This document shows, piece after piece, positions 28,443 to 36,845 of a stretch of 64,000 bases of DNA. The DNA lies in contig NZ_JHAL01000002.1 in assembly GCF_000738005.1 (NCBI RefSeq), positions 1,052,634-1,116,633 on the forward strand. Direction: 5' to 3'. The translations under genes and the position numbers were made by a program. The notes beneath the pieces are model-generated. The model was not told the origin of the DNA. It made no database searches and saw only the letters and a list, made by a program, of their open reading frames with translations. Origin of the DNA: Bifidobacterium crudilactis (lineage in GTDB: Bacteria > Actinomycetota > Actinomycetes > Actinomycetales > Bifidobacteriaceae). Numbering within the stretch: position 1 is the first letter of the stretch; each line of letters opens with the position of its first letter.

Positions 28443-29690
28443 TCAGGCCATGTCGATAAGGCAGGGAATGTCCATTTCCATAAAGCTTTGGGAACCGTGA
28501 ACGCTTGGCAGACGGGTGGCCTTGTCGCTCTGGGAACGGCTGTCGACAATCGTGGTGGTATCGGAGGCACTGACGATAACATCTCCCAGCATGGCCGCCA
28601 CACGGTTATCAACCTCACCGAACAGCCCTTGCTCGACCGCCTGTTCTTTCGTCCATAGCCTCGCCCGGTCGGAGAAACGCCGCTGCCATCGTTCTACGAT
28701 GCCGGGAACGTCGGCTTCGGATTGGGCATAGAGCATCGGAGTCCGGGGCTCTCCCCCGAACAGTGCCAACCCCTCCTGCAAATCATCCAGTTCACCGACA
28801 TCGCATCGATTCTCTGGCCTGGCGCTGATCATCCCGTGATCGGCCACGATAACGATGACGGTCCCTTTAGGAGCACATCGTCGCAGCAGGGCAAGCTGGG
28901 AGTCGATGCTCTCGAAGGCACCTATCCACTCATCTGAATCCCAGCCGTAGTTATGTCCGATTTTGTCTGCGTCACGAATATACAGATACGTCAGCCCCGG
29001 CGTCTTGGCCGCCTTGCACGCCGCCAGGACGCGCGATTGAGCATTCGCCCCGGAAACATAGCGCGCGCCGCGCAGAGCCGCCTGAGTCAGCGGAGAGTTG
29101 GCGAATTTCGACATTCCACAGGATGTCGTGCGCACGCCCTTGGCTTCAAGCGATTCGAACAGCGTCGGCTGCCGCTGCAAATCATGCGGTTCCAGAGCAT
29201 TCTTGAACTGGATGAGCTGACTCAGCCTTCCCGTTTCCGCGTTTATCTGCGTATACCCTGTCATGCCGGTCAAACCTGGGCATGTTCCTGTGCCGAAGGT
29301 ACCCATCGCCGCGACCGTCGTACTGGGGAAGCATGTGCTGATAGGACGCTGATTCACCGAGTCATCCATCAGCGAGCGCATGTATGGCACGTGGCCAAGA
29401 CGGATATTGAGATTCCAGAATCCCATGCCGTCGACCAGCACGACAATCGCCGACGAGGCATCGGGAATGCCAAGCAATTCCTGCAGGACCTTCGGATTCT
29501 CATGCACGGCGGTCGAGACCGGAGCCCCCAGTGCCGAGCTCAATGCGGGAAGCACCGACGAGAGATGATAGGCACCACCCCTGCGGAAGCCGTCGGGACC
29601 GGCTTCGGCCTTGGCGTCGCCGTACGGCGCGATTTCGGTTCGTTGCAGCAGCTCTCGCTCATCGGGAATCTCAACACTCATACCTTCCAT
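28443..29690 (-). CDS. Alkaline phosphatase superfamily phosphodiesterase
   Basis: A type I phosphodiesterase / nucleotide pyrophosphatase-like protein without signal peptide. The metal-binding pattern of the superfamily is visible: VVLVDGMGFWNL (first Asp), CFPSTTVAAMG with the nucleophile Thr, LYIRDADKIGHNYGW (Asp and His), VIVADHGMISA (Asp-His) and a final VHGSQSFMEMDIP (His). The enzyme probably hydrolyses a phosphodiester or nucleotide, but the substrate is unknown. GTGG lies in front of ATG 29690; a second ATG three codons later is possible. The gene is adjacent to sepH and divergent from parC. Confidence 0.88.
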   Translation of the reverse strand: MEGMSVEIPDERELLQRTEIAPYGDAKAEAGPDGFRRGGAYHLSSVLPALSSALGAPVSTAVHENPKVLQELLGIPDASSAIVVLVDGMGFWNLNIRLGHVPYMRSLMDDSVNQRPISTCFPSTTVAAMGTFGTGTCPGLTGMTGYTQINAETGRLSQLIQFKNALEPHDLQRQPTLFESLEAKGVRTTSCGMSKFANSPLTQAALRGARYVSGANAQSRVLAACKAAKTPGLTYLYIRDADKIGHNYGWDSDEWIGAFESIDSQLALLRRCAPKGTVIVIVADHGMISARPENRCDVGELDDLQEGLALFGGEPRTPMLYAQSEADVPGIVERWQRRFSDRARLWTKEQAVEQGLFGEVDNRVAAMLGDVIVSASDTTTIVDSRSQSDKATRLPSVHGSQSFMEMDIPCLIDMA

Positions 29691-29841
29691 TCAACCACCA
29701 GCACTTTGCAAGCGCTCCGTTGGGGAGATCATGAGGCGGCTGGTGGCGAAACAGAGCGGATATGAGGTCAATAACGGTCAAACATCCGTGGGTGTTGGAT
29801 AATGGATGCCGGATTACAGCAACACAGGAGAACACAACCGC

Positions 29842-32475
29842 ATGGCATCGCGTCACAACAGCAAAACACCGGCATTCGATCCCAGGACCGTCAAGGAGCA
29901 TATCGTCGAGACGCCGCTCAACGATGAGATGAGCAAGTCCTTCCTCGAATACGCCTATTCGGTGATTTACGCCCGGGCGCTTCCCGATGCCAGAGATGGT
30001 CTCAAACCCGTGCAGCGTCGCATCATCTATCAGATGGGTCAGATGAATCTCACCCCGGACCGCGCCTACATGAAATCGGCCCGCGTGGTCGGCGAGGTCA
30101 TGGGAAAGCTGCATCCGCATGGCGATTCAGCCATTTACGAGGCCATGGTGCGTCTGGCTCAACCTTTTGCGATGCGTCTGCCTCTCGTCGATGGCCACGG
30201 CAATTTCGGCTCTCTTGACGACGGTCCTGCAGCCTCCAGATACACCGAAGCACGGCTGGCTCCTGGTTCGCTCGGCATGAATGCCAACATCGCCGAAGAG
30301 ACCGTCGATTTCGCGCCGAATTACGACAACAAGCTGCAGGAACCTCAGGTTCTGCCCGCCGCGATTCCCAATCTGCTCGTCAACGGCGCATCGGGCATCG
30401 CCGTCGGCATGGCCACGAATATGATCACCCATAATCTCGGTGAGGTCGTAGAAGCCGCGAAATACGTGATGACGCATCCGAAAGCCGATCTCGAGGATCT
30501 GATGCGTTTCGTGCCGGGCCCCGACCTGCCTGGCGGCGGCATCATCATCGGCCGAGACGGCATCCGCAAAGCCTATGAGACGGGACGCGGAGCCTTCGTC
30601 ACACGATCGGCGACGCATATCGAAAATGTCACGGCGAGGAAAAAAGCCATCGTGGTCACGGAACTGCCGTACATGGTTGGGCCTGAACGCGTGCTCGAAC
30701 GCATATCCGAAGGCGTGAAGAACCGTAAGCTCGAAGGCATTTCGGGCGCCATAGACCTTACCGACCGTCACAACGGCACCAGGCTCGTCATCGAAATCAA
30801 AACGGGTTTCGACCCGAACGCCGTGCTGCTGCACCTCTTCAAGCACACGCCGCTCGAAGAGTCCTTCACCATCAACAACGTCGCCCTGGTCAATGGTCGA
30901 CCTCGCACGATGGGATTGCGTGAACTGCTTGACGTGTGGATCGCCCACCGCCGTTCGGTGGTCAAACGCCGCAGTCAATTCCGCAAGCGCAAGGCCTTGG
31001 AACGTCTGCATCTGGTCGAAGGTCTGTTGCTTGCCCTTATCGATATCGACGAGGTCATCGAGGTCATCAGGACCTCCGATGACGCCGATGCAGCGAAGCA
31101 ACGCCTGATAGCGGTATTCGACCTCGACGAGATTCAGGCGCAGTACATCCTCGATCTGCGTCTGCGTCGTCTGACCCGCATGAGCCGTATCGAACTCGAA
31201 TCGGAACGTGACGACCTGGTCAAACGCATCGCGGAATTGGAACGCATTCTGTCCTCCGCCGCGGAACTCGATCATGTGGTCGTCAGCGAAATGGACGAGG
31301 CCGTCACCCAGTGGAACACGCCAAGACGCACCGTTCTATTGGATGAAGACCCCTCAGGAGCGTTCTCCCCCGTCACCGGCGCTCAAGGCCCAGCTTCGGA
31401 CAGCTCCTCCACAAAGCTTTCGGCGAGTGTCAACGGCACACTTTCGGCGTTGTCCGGCGCAGGAGCAGCAGGGTCGTCGGCGGCCTCTGCGGGCTTGCAG
31501 ATTGAGGATGAACCCTGCACCATCATGATGAGCGCCTCAGGCCTCATCGCGCGCACATCGCCGAGCGCGGTCGATGCATGGAACAGCCGCTCTTCCTCCG
31601 AACGCCGGACACCGGACGACCAGATCGTCGCGATATTCCCCACCACAACACGCTCCAGTTACGGCCTCGTCACCTCAGCAGGGCGCCTGGTGATGGCTCA
31701 CACCGCAGATCTTCCGGCACTCCCCTCGACAGCCGCATTGAGCGTGTCCGGAGGGGTGCGCGCCGATGAGTTGCTGGCCTTGACGGAAAGCACGGAAGCC
31801 ACTGCCGGCGAGCGCGCCATCACTGCGGTGTCGTTGGAGGATTCCACGGCTTTGGCCATCGGCACCTCCACGGGAATCGTGAAGCGATGGAACCGTGAAT
31901 CGCCCAGCACCATGGATTCATGGCCGATCATCGAATTGAAGGATGGCGATGCCGTCGTCTTCGCCGCACCCGCAGCCGATGATGACCGTCTGGTACTCAT
32001 ATCCTCGGATTCAAGTCTGCTGACCTTCGAAGCCTCACAGGTCCGCCCACAGGGCCGCAACGCGGCCGGAATGGCGGGCATAAGACTGGCGGAGGGCTGC
32101 TCCGTGGTCTGTTTCAATGTGATTCCGGCAGGAAAGATCGCCTGGACCTATGAGGAGGGTGAGAACGGTTTGAGCTCCCAGTCGGGAGCCGTGGTACTCA
32201 CCGTCGCCGGAGATTCCGAAGCCTTGCCCGGCACCGAGAACGGCGCGGCGAAACTCACACCGCTCGAAATGTACCCCATCAAAGGCAGAGGGACCGGCGG
32301 GGTGCGTTCACAGCGATTCCTCAAAGGTCAGGATGTGCTGCTGCTGGCATGGGTGGGTGCGTGGCCGCTGCATGTTTCCACCGCCTCGGGCGCCCCGGTC
32401 GAATTGCCTCAGGTCGACATGCGTCGCGACGCCTCAGGTCAGGACCTCGCGGCACCTATTGCCTTCGTCGCCTAG
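29842..32475 (+). CDS. parC: DNA topoisomerase IV subunit A
   Basis: The DNA-cleaving subunit of the type IIA decatenase. Family signatures near the N-terminus are [20 protein letters not shown] (seen as [20 protein letters not shown]) and [20 protein letters not shown], with the active-site Tyr in [14 protein letters not shown] (AASRYTE). The quinolone region reads [12 protein letters not shown], the susceptible-type Ser and Glu positions being conserved. A coiled-coil tower follows. The C-terminal third forms weak beta-pinwheel repeats instead of a GyrA box. A 70-residue Ser/Ala-rich linker (about 500-570) separates them. ATG 29842 has AGGAGA 10 bases upstream. parE lies about 4 kb away on the opposite strand. 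Confidence 0.93.
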   Translation: MASRHNSKTPAFDPRTVKEHIVETPLNDEMSKSFLEYAYSVIYARALPDARDGLKPVQRRIIYQMGQMNLTPDRAYMKSARVVGEVMGKLHPHGDSAIYEAMVRLAQPFAMRLPLVDGHGNFGSLDDGPAASRYTEARLAPGSLGMNANIAEETVDFAPNYDNKLQEPQVLPAAIPNLLVNGASGIAVGMATNMITHNLGEVVEAAKYVMTHPKADLEDLMRFVPGPDLPGGGIIIGRDGIRKAYETGRGAFVTRSATHIENVTARKKAIVVTELPYMVGPERVLERISEGVKNRKLEGISGAIDLTDRHNGTRLVIEIKTGFDPNAVLLHLFKHTPLEESFTINNVALVNGRPRTMGLRELLDVWIAHRRSVVKRRSQFRKRKALERLHLVEGLLLALIDIDEVIEVIRTSDDADAAKQRLIAVFDLDEIQAQYILDLRLRRLTRMSRIELESERDDLVKRIAELERILSSAAELDHVVVSEMDEAVTQWNTPRRTVLLDEDPSGAFSPVTGAQGPASDSSSTKLSASVNGTLSALSGAGAAGSSAASAGLQIEDEPCTIMMSASGLIARTSPSAVDAWNSRSSSERRTPDDQIVAIFPTTTRSSYGLVTSAGRLVMAHTADLPALPSTAALSVSGGVRADELLALTESTEATAGERAITAVSLEDSTALAIGTSTGIVKRWNRESPSTMDSWPIIELKDGDAVVFAAPAADDDRLVLISSDSSLLTFEASQVRPQGRNAAGMAGIRLAEGCSVVCFNVIPAGKIAWTYEEGENGLSSQSGAVVLTVAGDSEALPGTENGAAKLTPLEMYPIKGRGTGGVRSQRFLKGQDVLLLAWVGAWPLHVSTASGAPVELPQVDMRRDASGQDLAAPIAFVA

Positions 32476-32501
32476 ATACACGGCATCCCACAGGCAGCGC
32501 A

Positions 32502-33719
32502 TCACACAGCACCGACCAGTGCCCGTGTTCTGATGCGCTGCATCCTTTCGTGCATGACGATCATCAGTGCAAGCAGGGCCATCAGATACCAGGGGAACAG
32601 GGCGATGCTCAGCGTGTTGGCGATGAAACCGAACAACGGAGGCATCAGCAGCGAACCGATGTAGGCGCTGGCCATCTGCACTCCGACGATGGCTTGCGAC
32701 CGGTCCGCACCGAAGGTCTCCGGAGTGGAATGGATGATGCACGGGTAGACAGGTGCGCATCCACCACCGAGAACGACCAACCCGCCGAGCACTCCGAAAC
32801 TACCTCCCATCGGAAGCATAATCAGCAGCAGGCCGCAGGCCATAACGGTGTATCCGATACGAATCATTGTCGCATCGCTGTAGCGCATCGTCAGGAAGCC
32901 ACTCAACGCGCGCCCTACGGTGATGCCGATGTAGAACATGCTCGCCCAGGATGCTGCTGAATCGACGGTGATGCCGCGGTTGTTGACCATGTAGCTGCTC
33001 GCCCACAGGCCCGCGGTGGTCTCGATGGCGCAGTAGCAGAAGAACATCACGAAGACCTGACTGGCGGCGGGTATACGCAGAATCTCCGGTATGCTGAGCG
33101 TCTTGGTATGCGTACCTGGCTCGGAGGAGTTCGATTTGGCCTCGACTTGGCCTTGGCCTGCAACGGGATTCGGACGCTGTCTCCACAGAGGGATGCTCAA
33201 CACCAGCACCACGGTCAACACGACCTGCAGAATCGCGATGTATCGATATCCGCCTTGCCAGCCCTGCCCTCCGGTCAGCGCGAATCCCATGATGTAGGGA
33301 CCGACGGAGGCACCGACTCCCCACATGCAATGCAGCCAACTCATGTGTCTGCTGGCATAGTGCAAGGCCACATAGTTGTTCAGAGCCGCATCGACACCCC
33401 CGGCGCCCAGACCATAGGGAATGGCGAGCAAACAGAGTTGCCAGTAACTCGATGACATCGAAAACCCGAACAGGGCCAACGCCGTCAGACATACCGACGC
33501 GGCGGTGACCTTCCCCGCACCGAAGCGCAGGGTCATTCTGTCACTGAGCAATGCCGAGATAATCGTTCCCAGGGCGATGACCACCGAAATGCCGCCTGCG
33601 TAGGAAATCGGCACACCGAAGCCCTGATACATCGAAGGCCATGCTGCTCCCAACAAGGAGTCGGGAAGCCCCAAGCTGACGAATGCCAGATAAATCACCC
33701 CAAGAAGCAATGTCGCCAT
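32502..33719 (-). CDS. MFS transporter
   Basis: A major facilitator superfamily membrane protein with 12 predicted hydrophobic segments in 405 residues. MFS-type features include SLGLPDSLLGAAWPSMYQGF in the first segments, SDRMTLRFGAGKV (loop 2-3 motif A-like) and a symmetric loop in the second half (SGFLTMRYSDATMIRIGY). It resembles the sugar-type FucP/YfkF branch, but the substrate is unknown. ATG 33719 has GGGGG nine bases upstream; a TTG at 33747-33749 would add ten residues. A 13-bp tandem repeat array begins immediately upstream, covering what would be its promoter and leader. Confidence 0.85.
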   Translation of the reverse strand: MATLLLGVIYLAFVSLGLPDSLLGAAWPSMYQGFGVPISYAGGISVVIALGTIISALLSDRMTLRFGAGKVTAASVCLTALALFGFSMSSSYWQLCLLAIPYGLGAGGVDAALNNYVALHYASRHMSWLHCMWGVGASVGPYIMGFALTGGQGWQGGYRYIAILQVVLTVVLVLSIPLWRQRPNPVAGQGQVEAKSNSSEPGTHTKTLSIPEILRIPAASQVFVMFFCYCAIETTAGLWASSYMVNNRGITVDSAASWASMFYIGITVGRALSGFLTMRYSDATMIRIGYTVMACGLLLIMLPMGGSFGVLGGLVVLGGGCAPVYPCIIHSTPETFGADRSQAIVGVQMASAYIGSLLMPPLFGFIANTLSIALFPWYLMALLALMIVMHERMQRIRTRALVGAV

Positions 33720-33745
33720 GCCAATGAACCCCCAACTCTCCTCAA

Positions 33746-33862
33746 TCAAACCTCATTGTCGAATATCGCGGACGAATCCCATGCTCGAACCTCATGGTCG
33801 AATCTCATGGTCGAACCTCATGGCCGAGTCCAACTGTCGAATCCCATTGTTCAACCGCTTGC
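33746..33862. repeat. Tandem array with 13-bp period upstream of the MFS gene
   Basis: Nine consecutive 13-base units can be read from 33746 to 33862. The best are TCGAACCTCATGG (33785 and 33811), TCGAATCTCATGG (33798), TCGAATCCCATTG (33837) and TCAAACCTCATTG (33746); the end units are degenerate. The rest of the 378-base gap (to 34097) holds no gene I can support. The array lies 27 bases before the MFS start and could affect its expression. Confidence 0.8.
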
Positions 33863-34097
33863 CGAGTCGACCGTTCGGTTAACCGTTCGAGCAACCATCG
33901 AGCAGAACTCATCGGCTCAATATCTTATCGAAGGGTCCCCGATTAACGCGCCGTCATCAACGATGAAGCGAGGCCCGTCTCTTGTGTAGGGTTTTCCCGA
34001 CGGCTACGTCGAGCATGCATTCATATCCCCGATATTCCGCCATAGTTGTTGAAGCTCTTCGCAGCTTTCAGGCAACATCTCTCTGTAACATCAGCAC

Positions 34098-34319
34098 TCA
34101 CGCGTTGTCATCCTCATCGTCGATATATTCCAGGACATCGCCGGGCTGACATTGCAGCACACGGCATATCTCATCAAGGGTCGAGAAACGTATGGCCTTG
34201 GCCCGGCCGTTTTTTAGCACGGAGACGTTGACGGGCGTTATCCCGATGGCACCGGCAAAGTCGTTGACGGACATCTTTCGACGTGCGAGGACAACATCCA
34301 GGTTCACTCGTATCGCCAT
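34098..34319 (-). CDS. Small Cro/CI-type helix-turn-helix regulator
   Basis: A 73-residue protein that is almost only a helix-turn-helix: NLDVVLARRKMSVNDFAGAI, then GITPVNVSVLKNGRAKAIRF and STLDEICRVLQCQPGDVLEY. This is the HTH_26/YozG type commonly paired with DUF2975 membrane proteins. ATG 34319 starts directly after the DUF2975 stop (TGAATG), so it is translationally coupled. It probably regulates its own two-gene unit and may act at the repeated motif between 34978 and 35080; this is inference. Confidence 0.88.
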   Translation of the reverse strand: MAIRVNLDVVLARRKMSVNDFAGAIGITPVNVSVLKNGRAKAIRFSTLDEICRVLQCQPGDVLEYIDDEDDNA

Positions 34320-34844
34320 TCAGATCACCGCCTCCAATTCGTCTCGCTGATTCGTGGCCGTCACCAGAAGCCCCCTCATGACGACCAGCAGCAGGATGAA
34401 CGCCACCTCGATCACCATGAATACCAGCAGTGCCAGCAACAACCCCATAGGGCCCACATTCGCGAAGAACGCGGCATGGAGAATCAGACCGCCGGTGAAG
34501 ACAGTGGCCGTGACGGCAGCCCAGATAATGACATCCACCCAGTGGAACGACGCGTCGGAGAACACACTGCCACGCCCCACTTTGGACAGCAGGCGCCACA
34601 AGGCCACCAGCGCGGTTTCAAAGCATACGATGATGAGTACGGCAACCGTCAGATAAGGAACCCTCAGATAGGCATGTTCCGGTTCGCTGGTCGCATATTC
34701 ACCGGACAACGCGGGCAACACCCAGAGCTGGGCGACGAGCCCCACACACTGCAACAGGAGAATCAGCGTCTTCAGCACGCCGATGAGCCATCCTTGAAGC
34801 GAATGCCGTTCCCTGTCCTGTGACGACTGATGCATCATGTCCAT
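34320..34844 (-). CDS. DUF2975 membrane protein
   Basis: A 174-residue protein with four hydrophobic segments: about residues 20-45, 64-88, 106-130 and 135-160. It belongs to the DUF2975 family of unknown function, whose members are usually encoded with a small YozG-like regulator, as here. ATG 34844 follows AAGGAA. It is divergent from a large DUF4173-like membrane protein; the 329 bases between them hold the operator-like motifs. No enzyme motif is visible. Confidence 0.83.
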   Translation of the reverse strand: MDMMHQSSQDRERHSLQGWLIGVLKTLILLLQCVGLVAQLWVLPALSGEYATSEPEHAYLRVPYLTVAVLIIVCFETALVALWRLLSKVGRGSVFSDASFHWVDVIIWAAVTATVFTGGLILHAAFFANVGPMGLLLALLVFMVIEVAFILLLVVMRGLLVTATNQRDELEAVI

Positions 34845-34977
34845 CCTGTTCCTTGCGCCTGCCTGTCGGCTTTTCCTGCCGGCATTCGCTGACGTTCCGC
34901 AATCCGGGTCGCCTGAATAGGCCGCCGCCTCTTCAGCTACAGCCCAGAATACTCGGAATATCGCCTATCAATACATT

Positions 34978-35080
34978 CCTATCGTATTTCAATAGGTAGC
35001 ACTGGTATCAATCCTGCACCACCTGCTATTTGAAGAATCAGTGACAAATCGAAATACAATAGGTATTTATCGTTTTTCGA
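34978..35080. promoter_or_regulatory. Repeated operator-like motif between divergent membrane-protein genes
   Basis: The motif T(T/C)GAAA(T/A)AC(G/A)ATA occurs three times in an AT-rich patch. On the minus strand it is TTGAAATACGATAGG (34978-34992) and TCGAAAAACGATAAAT (35065-35080); on the plus strand it is TCGAAATACAATAGG (35049-35063). The last two face each other as an imperfect palindrome, typical of a dimeric regulator. The small HTH protein encoded here is the obvious candidate to bind. Confidence 0.5.
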
Positions 35081-35173
35081 TAGATTATGCTCGACATCAT
35101 GACACGTTATGAACCGTAGTCAACCGAGTTCGCAGAACATCAAGAATGTTTCCATTCAGAGAAAAGACACATC

Positions 35174-36691
35174 ATGACCGAGCCCTATCGAAGCTCTCCG
35201 ACACCGCCGCCCGAAGAGACGCAATCGCAACAAGCGTCAGGGCCCTATCCGCAACGGCCTCAGCCACCGTTCACAGACACAGCATCACCCATGCCATCCC
35301 CGCAACAGGGCGTCTTTGCATCACCCCTGCGCAATCCCGATGCCATTGCCGCACCCTTACCCCAACGTCTGCCACGCAACAGGGAATACCTATTGCTGGC
35401 ACTGGCCTTCATCACCGCCACAGGGGTCGACAGACTCGTTCTCGCACCCGTTCTCGCAGGAACTTCTGCCTTGCGGGGCTATGCCATGCTATGGATGGTG
35501 TGGGTGGTGGCGTTCACCACGGTGTTTTGGCCGCAGTGCCGCCGGAAACCATATTCCTGGCTGGCAGCAACCGGAATCCTGCTGCTGTGCGTCTGGCTGC
35601 TGCTCTCCGGTGACGGCATGGTCTACCAGCACAATCCCGAATACACAACGTTGTGCGTCCTGAGCATTCCGGCACTGGCGATGATGCATATGCAGATATC
35701 CGGCGAGGACTTCGACGCGCACTCCCCTGCCCGCACTGCGATGCATTGGCTTGCCGGATGGTTTTTGCAACCCTTCAGCGCCATCCATGAGCTGGGTTCG
35801 CCGGTCTCGGCCATATGGAACGCCAACAATCCGGACAAACGTCACACTGCGCTGCGCGTTACCGGGATGTCATTGCTGATTGGCATACCCGTCCTCGGCG
35901 TGCTCACAGCCTTGCTCACCTCAGCGGACTCCATCTTTCGGCAGGGAGTGCAGACCCTTCTCGGCGAACTCGACCTGACCAGCTTCTTCGTCCACACTCT
36001 CATCATCGTGGTCATGACCGTGCTGTGCTACTCACTCTTGTGGAACTGCGACATCAGGAACATCACGACGAACTCGAAGCCACCGACGGCAACGGCCAAG
36101 AATGCGCATATTCCGCCACGGACTGAGACGCCGGGGCAGGAGAAGGTCGACACCTCCCCTCATCGTCCCTTCAATCCCACCGTCTGCACCATCGTGCTCG
36201 CTGCGGTTCTGGCTTTGTACCTAGCCTTCAGCGGCGTGCAGTTCACCTTCCTCTTCGCCCGTCAGGGACTTCCCGATGGATACACCTATGCGGAATATGC
36301 GCGACAAGGATTTTGGCAGTTGCTGGCCGTAACCGGCATCAATCTCATAGGCTATGGGATGGTGCTGATATACAGCCCGCGCAAACGCACGCTTAACGGC
36401 CTGCTGTTATGCCTGATAGCGGCCACCGCAGTGGTGCTGGCGTCTTCGGCCGTGAGACTCAGCCTGTACATCACCGCCTACGGTCTGACATGGCTCAGAC
36501 TCGCCTCACTGCTGTTCATGGGACTGGTCGCGCTGGTGCTGATACTCGCCATCGTCCGGCTTCGTTTCGCCGACATCCCGATGCTCACCGTATGCGCCAC
36601 GCTGTTCGTATTCTGGTTCGTGCTTCTTGGGTACCTGAATCCTTCGGCAATCATTGACATGTACAACGCCACGGCGACTGCCGGATTCTAA
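35174..36691 (+). CDS. DUF4173-like polytopic membrane protein
   Basis: A 505-residue protein. The first 70 residues are Pro/Ser/Gln-rich and probably cytosolic. The rest has about 11-12 hydrophobic segments. The segment FLFARQGLPDGYTYAEYARQ followed by GFWQLLAVTGINLIGYGMVL matches the DUF4173 family. The role of this family is unknown; it is not an evident transporter. ATG 35174 has a weak purine-rich sequence (AGAGAAAAG) upstream. It is divergent from the DUF2975/HTH pair with shared repeated motifs, suggesting joint regulation. It ends before a family A repeat. Confidence 0.75.
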   Translation: MTEPYRSSPTPPPEETQSQQASGPYPQRPQPPFTDTASPMPSPQQGVFASPLRNPDAIAAPLPQRLPRNREYLLLALAFITATGVDRLVLAPVLAGTSALRGYAMLWMVWVVAFTTVFWPQCRRKPYSWLAATGILLLCVWLLLSGDGMVYQHNPEYTTLCVLSIPALAMMHMQISGEDFDAHSPARTAMHWLAGWFLQPFSAIHELGSPVSAIWNANNPDKRHTALRVTGMSLLIGIPVLGVLTALLTSADSIFRQGVQTLLGELDLTSFFVHTLIIVVMTVLCYSLLWNCDIRNITTNSKPPTATAKNAHIPPRTETPGQEKVDTSPHRPFNPTVCTIVLAAVLALYLAFSGVQFTFLFARQGLPDGYTYAEYARQGFWQLLAVTGINLIGYGMVLIYSPRKRTLNGLLLCLIAATAVVLASSAVRLSLYITAYGLTWLRLASLLFMGLVALVLILAIVRLRFADIPMLTVCATLFVFWFVLLGYLNPSAIIDMYNATATAGF

Positions 36692-36750
36692 ATCCTGCGC
36701 GCGAATCAACCGGCTCCTCGCATTTTGGCATGTGCAGGACCACCGAATAC

Positions 36751-36821
36751 GATAACTGCACTAAAAGAACAGCTTTTGGGAGAAATTATTACCACATTGC
36801 TGTACTTTTAGTGCAGTTATC
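36751..36821. repeat. Family A 71-bp palindromic element, copy 3
   Basis: Arms start GATAACTGCACTAAAAG and differ by one mismatch near the loop (AAC against GTA). The loop TTTTGGGAGAAATTATTACC plus ACATT is nearly the loop of copy 5. It lies between the convergent DUF4173-like gene and parE, 24 bases beyond the parE stop. Confidence 0.9.
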
Positions 36822-36845
36822 TACCTGACACCGGAAAAATAACTA

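Noticed and set aside
33746..33862. CRISPR array
   Set aside because: The 13-bp units are head to tail with no spacers and no cas genes nearby, so it is a simple tandem repeat.
33981..34000. A single TTGTGTAGGG arm resembling family B
   Set aside because: No matching second arm occurs at the fixed 83-bp distance; it may be a decayed copy or chance, so it is not listed as an element.
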